Positions 55,651 through 62,482 of a DNA stretch of 64,000 nucleotides are shown here, one piece after another; the first letter of the stretch is position 1; every line of letters starts with the position of its first letter. This DNA comes from Deltaproteobacteria bacterium (GTDB taxonomy: Bacteria > Bdellovibrionota_B > Oligoflexia > Oligoflexales > CAIYRB01). Both the position numbers and the translations under genes were made by a program. The notes under the pieces were generated by a model. The model made no database searches, was not told where the DNA came from, and worked only from the letters and a program-made list of their open reading frames with translations. The stretch spans positions 1-64,000 of the forward strand of contig VGTI01000016.1 in the NCBI GenBank assembly GCA_016874735.1, given 5' to 3'.

Positions 55651-56492
55651 TTGCGATGGTCCTTTTTGTTAGTCGGAGCTGCGTTAAAGTTGAAGCCACC
55701 GGTAGGTGTTAAATGCAAAATCAATTGATAGAGACGCTTATCAGCATCAGCATGATGCTCCGTGAAGCTCTGCAGTTCCTCGGAAAAGCGCCGAATGATC
55801 CCCACCAGCTCGACGTAGCGTTTGGCATCTAATGGCAGAATCATCGCTTGAGCAAGGCGCTCATCCGCATTCGCATGAGTTAGTCCCAACTGGGCTATTT
55901 TCAACGCATTCGCATGAAACTTGCGAACATGAGCATCAAATTGAGCATCCGGCACCACAGCGAGCGGCTCGGATTCGACGAGCTGGCCGCTTTCGTTAAC
56001 TTTGATGTATCCGTGATGGCGCAGAAATTTAACCGCTTTTTCGATGCGGTGTTCGTTGGCAATATGAACCAGCTCAGAAAACAAACCTCGCACACCGCTT
56101 CGGCGCACAGACTCAAGTCGAATGGCATCCTTTACATACGGATTCAACCAATCTTTTAGAATCGCTGAGGATACCCGGCGGCGGCGTCCGAGGGTCTTGC
56201 GCGGCTCTTCATGAGGCTCCGCAACTGGCTTACTACCGTCCTCCAGCATCAATTTAAGCTGTAAGCGTTCCTGAACATTCAATCCAAATATATGGCAGAA
56301 GTTATTAAGACGATCTAGAGTAAGAGGCCTTTTGCCAGCTAGGACCAAAGACACGAGAGCAGGTGAACACCGATACTCTCCACGGCATGCCTTGGCCACC
56401 GAGAAGCTGGGATCGACCGATCGCCGATACTCAGCCATAGCTGTGAGATAGGCGCCAATTGATTCGAAAAGATGAAGTTGAGGTCTCTGCAT
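55647..56492 (-). CDS. TIGR02147-type (DUF4423) transcriptional regulator
   Basis: A 281-residue cytosolic protein. The N-terminal half holds an HTH (FSVAKACRGEYRCSPALVSLVLAGKRPLTLDRL) and the C-terminal part has a helical DUF4423 domain ending in AKRYVELVGIIRRFSEELQSF. This type is frequent in Fibrobacter and Bdellovibrio-like bacteria, with unclear regulons. It leads the operon with the protease and propeller lipoprotein and probably regulates it. GGGAGG is seven bases before ATG. Confidence 0.78.
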   Translation of the reverse strand: MQRPQLHLFESIGAYLTAMAEYRRSVDPSFSVAKACRGEYRCSPALVSLVLAGKRPLTLDRLNNFCHIFGLNVQERLQLKLMLEDGSKPVAEPHEEPRKTLGRRRRVSSAILKDWLNPYVKDAIRLESVRRSGVRGLFSELVHIANEHRIEKAVKFLRHHGYIKVNESGQLVESEPLAVVPDAQFDAHVRKFHANALKIAQLGLTHANADERLAQAMILPLDAKRYVELVGIIRRFSEELQSFTEHHADADKRLYQLILHLTPTGGFNFNAAPTNKKDHRK

Positions 56493-56513
56493 TTTGTGCC
56501 TCCCACCCTCATC

Positions 56514-56541
56514 ATATCGGATTTTTGTTTATTTATTTTGA
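56514..56541 (-). promoter_or_regulatory. weak sigma-28-like promoter candidate
   Basis: Minus-strand TCAAAATA (56534-56541), 12-base spacer, TCCGATAT (56514-56521). The -10 matches six of eight positions; the -35 is poor. Confidence 0.35.
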
Positions 56542-56642
56542 GCCTTTTCCTGCTGATACGTTTACTTTGTAAACGGAGTGACTCGCTAGACTCTTATAAC
56601 CAGTGATTTAGACTCGAGAAATCATTTGCGTTTTGGGTCTAG

Positions 56643-58040
56643 TTAAAGACTCAAGAAGCGGCTTGCGCCCTGGAAGTCGCTTAGCCCCATGTCGAGATGT
56701 TTATTAAACGTAAAGAACATGTCGGCCACATCAAATTGAGACATATCGAGACTTTGTCCCGGCGTCATGAAATTTCGTCCGCCGCCCACGATCATCGGCG
56801 CACCCTGCGAAAGATGCATATAGTGCATCCCGTCGCGTACGCCAAACCCGGCAAGAACAATGGAGTTGTCGAGGATGACGCTACCACTACTATCCTTGGC
56901 AGCTTTCAGCTTTTGTATGAGGTCAGCCACTACTGAAAAGTAAAAGCGATCACGCGTGATACAACGCGGTATGCCATCGGGCGTCGCATGTGAGAAATCG
57001 CCACCGCTGAAATGACCAAAATGCGACACTAAGTGATTGTTCCATCCGGCAATATCAGCACCCTGATATACAAGCTCGCGCGGCGCTGCTGGCAATGACC
57101 GAGACCCAGTTTCGACATCCAACATAACGCTTACTGACCGCACGAGATCACAAGCGAATGCTATTGTGATGAGATCGTTAAACATCCGCATGCGAGCCAG
57201 GTATAGGCTGCCATCTCCCGCTGCGGCTCCGGAATCTAAATTGGCCTGATTCGTCGGTGGACGACAAGTGGCGCTGCTATTTCCCGATGACGCGCCGCCG
57301 CCTGATGAGCCAGGGTCGCGGTACTTTAGCTCTAGTTCCCGAAGTCCTGCCAAAAAATCGTCTAGTCTCTGCTGGTCACTACGCCCTAGTTTTGCCCTCA
57401 ATTGACTGAGATCTGTGAGACTACTATCGATAATACTGGCTTCTAAATTTTGGGTAACCGGCTGTGGCGAAGGCGCCACCGGGACTGCAACCTGTCCCAC
57501 GAGCTGCCTATAGAGGTCGCCAGGATTGGAAATGCCACGGACCATACGACCATTTAGATAGGAAATGCCGTTGTTCTGATATCTGTCGCCCTGATCTGCG
57601 GTGTTCCCCTGAATGACCAGGGCTGCCTTGCCGCTCTTGCCGGCATACTGATGCTCAAAGGAATTCTGCGGGCCTAAGTTTTGGCCACAGGTAAGAAACG
57701 CCACTGCTTCGCCGACGTGCTGGCCGTTGGCATTTGCCAGATTATCTGCCGCCGTAGTCTTGATGTGTTTCAACACTGAGAAGTCACCCACAATTGCATC
57801 GAAAGGCGCCAAGGCTGGTGGCAGGTTATTCCGGTTCATAACCCCTGTCGCTGGGTACCACGTTGGAGTATCGCCGCGATTATAGGTTCCATTAGGAATG
57901 TAAAAGGCGACAAAGCGACGCGGATCCCGCGCTGTTTGAGCCGTAGCCCGATTGGCAACCCAACTCGGAAATAACGGCAAAAGAAAGGTAGTGCCACTAC
58001 TACTAATAAAGGTACGGCGACTAAGCTTGAAGTTACTCAT
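56643..58040 (-). CDS. Tat-exported DUF1552 family protein
   Basis: A 465-residue Tat-exported protein: SRRTFISSSG with a hydrophobic core near the N-terminus. The mature part has DUF1552 features (IPNGTYNRGDTPTWYP, NLANANGQHVGEAVAFLT, FEHQYAGKSGKAAL) and a Ser/Gly-rich loop in the middle. DUF1552 proteins occur with DUF1592/DUF1588 cytochrome-like partners, as here, with unknown function. ATG 58040 overlaps the upstream stop by four bases and has GGAG. Confidence 0.86.
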   Translation of the reverse strand: MSNFKLSRRTFISSSGTTFLLPLFPSWVANRATAQTARDPRRFVAFYIPNGTYNRGDTPTWYPATGVMNRNNLPPALAPFDAIVGDFSVLKHIKTTAADNLANANGQHVGEAVAFLTCGQNLGPQNSFEHQYAGKSGKAALVIQGNTADQGDRYQNNGISYLNGRMVRGISNPGDLYRQLVGQVAVPVAPSPQPVTQNLEASIIDSSLTDLSQLRAKLGRSDQQRLDDFLAGLRELELKYRDPGSSGGGASSGNSSATCRPPTNQANLDSGAAAGDGSLYLARMRMFNDLITIAFACDLVRSVSVMLDVETGSRSLPAAPRELVYQGADIAGWNNHLVSHFGHFSGGDFSHATPDGIPRCITRDRFYFSVVADLIQKLKAAKDSSGSVILDNSIVLAGFGVRDGMHYMHLSQGAPMIVGGGRNFMTPGQSLDMSQFDVADMFFTFNKHLDMGLSDFQGASRFLSL

Positions 58041-59773
58041 GGCGCATCTCCACTTTGCCAACGAAATTGCCTTGTCAGTACAGTGGCCTTTAGTAGGTCC
58101 GAAAACTTACCCTGAACACCCCATTTCCGAACGCCCATTTCTGTCGCTACGCATTCGTCATCTTTTGAGACTGGAAGACGTTTCACGGCTAGTGCCATTA
58201 CTTTTTTAGCCAGACAGCTCTGAACGATTTGCTGGCCCGAAAGTCGATCGAGTAATTCGCGCGTATCTTTGAACTCGGTGGAGGCATCCAATTTTCCAGA
58301 GGAGTCAATCACTGCACCTCCTAAATGGGTGTACGTTGACCTCCACTTACCCGTCGCGTCGAACGACTCAAATCCAAGTCCGAGAGGATCCAAGCGCTCG
58401 TGACAGGATGCACAGCTGGGGCTATTAGTATGTACTGCCAAGAGTTCCCGAGGTGTAGCATTAGGCGGTAGTTTACTGGTATCCAGAGGTGGAATACCGG
58501 GCGGCGGTGGCGGGATATCCTGACATAGCCATTTCAGAGCAAGGTCTTTGCCACGCTTTACTGGCCGAGTCTCCGTCGTCGAACCGGCTGTTGCCAGTAG
58601 AAATGAGGCATGGCCTAAGACACCACGACGCGAGTGATTAGTTAGATCTAAAAGCTGGAATTTCGCACGATCTGATTCGCTCCACGGAATACCATAGTGC
58701 TCCGCCAAGATGCCATTGGCGTATGTATATTTTGCTGCTACTAAATCGGTAATACTTTTGTCCTGAATCACAAGGTCGGCGACAAATCGCCAGCTTTCCT
58801 CGAGCATTGCTCTTTTTAGTGCATCATTGACGCCAGGAGTCACCAAGTTCTCAAGCACATCCAAGCCGATCCAGTCATTAACAATGGTGCGTACTAGATA
58901 GCTAGCACGGTCGTTTTTTAACATGCGATCAACTTGGTTGTTCAGCTTAACCTCGTCACTGAGCTGGTCCTGTGCCGCCAGATCAAATAACTCCTGATCA
59001 GGCATCGTGCCCCACAGGAAGTAAGAAAGACGCGAAGCAATCTGATAATTGTCGAGCTCAGCTGCCTCACCCACTGGCGTCGGGGCCTCTGTGGGGACGC
59101 TGACAAAAATGAAATGAGGGCTGATCAAAAGAGCGACCAAAAGACTCCTTAACCCTTGGTCGAAACTTGGCGCCTGTTGCATAATACGCAGGAGTCTGGC
59201 CTTTTCACTGTCAGCTCCGACGGAAGTCAGGGGACGCCGCCACGCTCTCAGACCAAAATCGCTGATGATGGACTCAAGGCATGACACCTCAACCTCGGAT
59301 TTACCGACAGCGCAGGGAGCGATCTTACGGAATGCGGCATCTTGGTCGTTCTTGCGTGCAATAACGGCATCGGCCAAGGTTGTCGCTGCCGTCCAGTACT
59401 TCGTCACGGTCAATGGCGACAGGGAAACATGAGCCGTGTCACTGGCAAAACCGCTAGGACCTTTAGGTGTGGCCTCAAATACAGCAAGCTTACTTGCTTT
59501 GTCTGTGATGAAGAGCAGATCAGAAACGGTCTGGTCGTACTCCTCATGGGACATGAGTCTCAGCGCTGCACGCCCCGGTGCGTATCCGGCCCCACAAGAG
59601 AGCCCCAGCGACCGTGTACCAGACTGGGCGTCGCTCTCCCCTGGCAGCGACCCGATGGGTTTCACGACTTTGGCACTGCGCACATCTTTGACCTTAGCTG
59701 ATTTCGCCCCACAGCCACTGACTTCCATACTCAGCAACAAGCACCCAATCGCGACTGCGGTTTTGTGATCCAT
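58037..59773 (-). CDS. DUF1592/DUF1588 family heme-type lipoprotein
   Basis: A 578-residue predicted lipoprotein (VSGC). It carries the multidomain set seen in Planctomycete PSCyt-type proteins: DUF1587 (LMSHEEYDQTVSDLLF), DUF1595 (RAWRRPLT), DUF1592 (NYQIASRLSYFLWGTMPDQELF), DUF1588 (SRRGVLGHASFLLATAGSTTETRPVKRGKD with CASCH at 454-458) and DUF1585 at the end. CxxCH suggests heme c binding. The DUF1552 gene is translationally coupled. A sigma-28-like promoter is at 59823-59849. Confidence 0.85.
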   Translation of the reverse strand: MDHKTAVAIGCLLLSMEVSGCGAKSAKVKDVRSAKVVKPIGSLPGESDAQSGTRSLGLSCGAGYAPGRAALRLMSHEEYDQTVSDLLFITDKASKLAVFEATPKGPSGFASDTAHVSLSPLTVTKYWTAATTLADAVIARKNDQDAAFRKIAPCAVGKSEVEVSCLESIISDFGLRAWRRPLTSVGADSEKARLLRIMQQAPSFDQGLRSLLVALLISPHFIFVSVPTEAPTPVGEAAELDNYQIASRLSYFLWGTMPDQELFDLAAQDQLSDEVKLNNQVDRMLKNDRASYLVRTIVNDWIGLDVLENLVTPGVNDALKRAMLEESWRFVADLVIQDKSITDLVAAKYTYANGILAEHYGIPWSESDRAKFQLLDLTNHSRRGVLGHASFLLATAGSTTETRPVKRGKDLALKWLCQDIPPPPPGIPPLDTSKLPPNATPRELLAVHTNSPSCASCHERLDPLGLGFESFDATGKWRSTYTHLGGAVIDSSGKLDASTEFKDTRELLDRLSGQQIVQSCLAKKVMALAVKRLPVSKDDECVATEMGVRKWGVQGKFSDLLKATVLTRQFRWQSGDAP

Positions 59774-59822
59774 GCGGTTTCTCTAATCACTGGATGGGCA
59801 TCAGCGCTCACCACTGCATGTG

Positions 59823-59849
59823 TCATCGGTAACGACTGCAATAACTTTA
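59823..59849 (-). promoter_or_regulatory. sigma-28-like promoter for DUF1592/DUF1552
   Basis: Minus-strand TAAAGTTA (59842-59849), 11-base spacer, ACCGATGA (59823-59830), 49 bases ahead of the DUF1592 start. Confidence 0.6.
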
Positions 59850-59915
59850 AGTACCCGGCGATAGTCATGTCTTTCCGTGATGTTACAAGATCGGTTGCCC
59901 TCTTGGATCAGCCGC

Positions 59916-59938
59916 AAATCATTCGTGTAAGATGATTT
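59916..59938. promoter_or_regulatory. inverted repeat between the divergent promoters
   Basis: AAATCAT and ATGATTT, perfect 7-base arms with nine bases between; possible binding site for a shared regulator. Confidence 0.4.
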
Positions 59939-59994
59939 AAGTAGTGCAAGCTTGGTGTCTAAGCCATCGACATATTGAGATAAATAACTTTAAT

Positions 59995-60022
59995 TTAAGT
60001 TTTGCCTGAAGTGTGCCGATAC
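59995..60022 (+). promoter_or_regulatory. sigma-28-like promoter for the Kelch lipoprotein
   Basis: TTAAGTTT (59995-60002), 12-base spacer, GCCGATAC (60015-60022), 91 bases ahead of the ATG at 60114. Confidence 0.6.
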
Positions 60023-60113
60023 CTCGCACAAGCGGAAGTTGTAGAGGACGACCCGGATGAATAGCCACGCTATGCGCGGCGCCCTGGTCAGAGGGTAACT
60101 CGGGAGGACAGCT

Positions 60114-61391
60114 ATGAAATTTCTGGAACAGAAGTTTACCGTCCTGCGCATCACGGCACTGGCCGTTGGGATCCTACCAACCTACGGCTGCCGTACCACG
60201 GCTAAAGTGGGCGAATCTAAATTGGCGGCCATCAGCTCGGCCATAGGTGCAGACGCTGTTAGACCGACGGCGATGCCTGTTTCCCGTTTAGAGGCAACCC
60301 CAAGGACTCTGCACACCAGCATCTGGACCGGCGATGCCATGATGGTTTGGGGTGGTGTCGTCGATCGTAAAATTGAGAATAGCGAAACTGCGGGCGGAAT
60401 TTTCTATCCGGATACAGATCACTGGTACCCGATCAAGAGAACCGAGCGTGGATCACGCTACTACCATAGTAGTGTTTGGAATGGAGAAATGATGATCGCC
60501 TGGGGTGGCGTGGATGCTGCAACGCGCGATCCCGTTGCAACCGGAGTAAGGATTACCCCTACTGAGGACCATTGGCGCGAAGTCGCCACGAAGGGAGCCC
60601 CCTCTGCGCGCTCTGGTCACTCTGCCATCTGGACGGGCACGGAGATGCTCGTTTGGGGGGGGGCAAATTCTGACAGCGTCTATCTAGCCGACGGTGGATT
60701 TTACGACCCGATGGAAGATTCGTGGTCAGCTGTTAAAACTGAAGGCGCACCTAGCGCTCGCGCCTATCACACGGCCATTTGGACCGGCAAGAAAATGCTG
60801 GTATGGGGCGGAGGCGATCAGGACCAATGGCTAAACTCAGGTGGCATCTTTAGCCCTGACACAAAGACTTGGACTGCAACTGCCGAGGACGGTGCTCCCA
60901 CTCCTAGAGTTAGTCACACCGCCGTTTGGACGGGCAGCAAAATGATAATCTGGGGTGGTCGTGCCAGTGACGATCAACTTCTCGGAGACGGCGCTATATT
61001 CGACCCTGAGACTAATAGTTGGGAAGCGCTCCCCAAAGCCCCAGCCGCTTTGCGTAGCCGTGAGCTACACACCGCTGTTTGGACTGGCGAAGAAATGGTG
61101 ATTTGGGGTGGTCGTCACGACGAGAGGATTCTCGGTGACGGCGCTGCTTACAATCCCAAGACCCAAGCCTGGCGCCTCATCAAAGGCAACGGTCGCATGA
61201 CAGCAAGGTGCGAGCATACCGCCGTTTGGACGGGCAAGGAGATGCTCATTTTCGGCGGCAAAGGACCGGACAATAAGTTGATTACCAACACAAAGCACCT
61301 AGGATTTCGACTGCCAATCGCCATATCTCCAGAATCGCAGTTGCAGTTTAAGAAATCAGAGGAACGGTTGGTCCATAGTGATCTAGAATAA
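60114..61391 (+). CDS. seven-repeat Kelch beta-propeller lipoprotein
   Basis: A 425-residue exported protein; signal peptide with TYGC as possible lipid site. Seven repeats of about 50 residues each start with HT(A/S)(V/I)WTGxxMxxWGG and end in a PxTxxW motif, so a complete seven-bladed Kelch/galactose-oxidase-type propeller is likely. No catalytic Cys-Tyr pair is apparent. Such propellers bind proteins or sugars. GGAGG lies just before ATG. It is divergent from the DUF1592 gene. Confidence 0.8.
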   Translation: MKFLEQKFTVLRITALAVGILPTYGCRTTAKVGESKLAAISSAIGADAVRPTAMPVSRLEATPRTLHTSIWTGDAMMVWGGVVDRKIENSETAGGIFYPDTDHWYPIKRTERGSRYYHSSVWNGEMMIAWGGVDAATRDPVATGVRITPTEDHWREVATKGAPSARSGHSAIWTGTEMLVWGGANSDSVYLADGGFYDPMEDSWSAVKTEGAPSARAYHTAIWTGKKMLVWGGGDQDQWLNSGGIFSPDTKTWTATAEDGAPTPRVSHTAVWTGSKMIIWGGRASDDQLLGDGAIFDPETNSWEALPKAPAALRSRELHTAVWTGEEMVIWGGRHDERILGDGAAYNPKTQAWRLIKGNGRMTARCEHTAVWTGKEMLIFGGKGPDNKLITNTKHLGFRLPIAISPESQLQFKKSEERLVHSDLE

Positions 61392-61414
61392 GACTCCACT
61401 TTGGGAGGAGTCTT
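61390..61414 (+). other. hairpin between the Kelch gene and the ferredoxin gene
   Basis: AAGACTCC (61390-61397), nine-base loop, GGAGTCTT (61407-61414), perfect 8-bp stem without a T-run. The right arm includes the AGGAG in front of the ferredoxin start, so it may sequester that ribosome-binding site or act as a weak terminator. Confidence 0.5.
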
Positions 61415-61422
61415 AAGCCGCC

Positions 61423-61737
61423 ATGCCGATCATTAATTACGAGGGTCAGCTGATCCAGTGTGAACGTGGGGTGCGTCTGCGCGACGCTATCCTAGGCGGG
61501 GGAGAGACTCCGCATAATGGCGGGTCTCGTTACTTAAATTGCCATGGTCTGGGCACGTGTGGTACCTGTGCCGTTGAGATTGTAGAGGGCGACCTAGCCC
61601 CTCTCAACGCGCGTGAAACATGGCGTCTAAATTTTCCACCGCACACGGCAACTAAGGGACTGAGGCTTGCGTGTCAAGTGCGGGTTGAGTCAGACTTGGT
61701 GATCAAAAAGCACGCTGGCTTTTGGGGTTCCCGTTGA
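61423..61737 (+). CDS. 2Fe-2S ferredoxin-type protein
   Basis: A 104-residue protein of the plant-type 2Fe-2S fold. The cluster ligands are visible: NCHGLGTCGTCAVEI supplies three Cys and RLACQV the fourth. Electron donor or acceptor unknown. It overlaps the methyltransferase gene by four bases at its stop (TTGA), so both may be co-translated. ATG 61423 lies after the hairpin at 61390-61414. Confidence 0.85.
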   Translation: MPIINYEGQLIQCERGVRLRDAILGGGETPHNGGSRYLNCHGLGTCGTCAVEIVEGDLAPLNARETWRLNFPPHTATKGLRLACQVRVESDLVIKKHAGFWGSR

Positions 61738-62468
61738 CTCGACCGGTCAATCATATCTTTCGGTTCAAACAGTTTGCCGTTGACCAAACTGACTGTGCGA
61801 TGAAGATATCCTCTGATGCAACGATATTTGGCGCCTACGTCCCAACCTCAGGGGCAAAGTTCATCCTTGATATCGGTACCGGCACTGGCCTACTTGCACT
61901 TATGTTGAGCCAACGTGCCGAGGCAACCACTCGTATTGACGCTATAGAGATCGATGCTGGGGCCTTCACAACAGCCGAAAAAAATGCCAGATCAAGCCCG
62001 TTTGCGGCGATGTTATCGGTCTATAACACGTCTCTCCAAGATTACGCATCTAGAGCTCCAGTTGCCTATGACCTGATCATCTGCAATCCCCCATTTTTTC
62101 AGAGCGATCTCGTCACCACCATAAGTAAGTCCGCTCACTTGGCACGCCATGCTCACGTTGATGGTCTTAATTTCACTACCCTCATAAACTGCGTAAAACT
62201 TATGTTAGCCGCACATGGGCGCTTCTGGGTGCTACTGCCGGCAAGAGAGGCTGAAGTCTTTCGCGGTTTAGCGAGCCAAGCAGGACTATACGAACGAGAG
62301 CGCTTAAATCTGTGCCATAAGAGTACAAGCGTTCCCAACCGTGCCATCGCGGCTTACGCATTAGAGGCGGGTGACCTAGTGACTACCCAGCTCGCCCGGT
62401 ACCAAGCAGACAATAATCCCACCGACGCGATGCGACTTTTGCTCGCACCGTACATGCTTCATTATTGA
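61734..62468 (+). CDS. TrmN6/YfiC-like tRNA1(Val) m6A37 methyltransferase
   Basis: A 244-residue SAM-dependent methyltransferase. FRFKQFAVDQTDCAMKISSDATIFGAY matches the family N-terminus, LDIGTGTGLLALML binds SAM and NPPFF is the catalytic (N/D)PP(Y/F) motif of N6-adenine methyltransferases. YfiC methylates A37 of tRNA1(Val). No ATG exists before the conserved N-terminus, so a TTG start (61734, overlapping the ferredoxin stop; or 61722) is used. Confidence 0.85.
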   Translation: MTRPVNHIFRFKQFAVDQTDCAMKISSDATIFGAYVPTSGAKFILDIGTGTGLLALMLSQRAEATTRIDAIEIDAGAFTTAEKNARSSPFAAMLSVYNTSLQDYASRAPVAYDLIICNPPFFQSDLVTTISKSAHLARHAHVDGLNFTTLINCVKLMLAAHGRFWVLLPAREAEVFRGLASQAGLYERERLNLCHKSTSVPNRAIAAYALEAGDLVTTQLARYQADNNPTDAMRLLLAPYMLHY

Positions 62469-62482
62469 TTCACTAAGCTACA

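Larger units (their letters stand above)
59774..60113. other. 340-base divergent intergenic region
   Basis: No convincing gene. It holds two opposed sigma-28-like promoters (59823-59849, 59995-60022), an inverted repeat AAATCAT-N9-ATGATTT (59916-59938) and AACTT-TAATTT-AAGTT (59986-60001), and an AT-rich centre. Confidence 0.6.

Noticed and set aside
59774-60113. a small RNA gene in the long divergent gap
   Set aside because: Inverted repeats are present, but no terminator hairpin with a T-run bounds a plausible transcript; the promoters explain the conserved-looking boxes.
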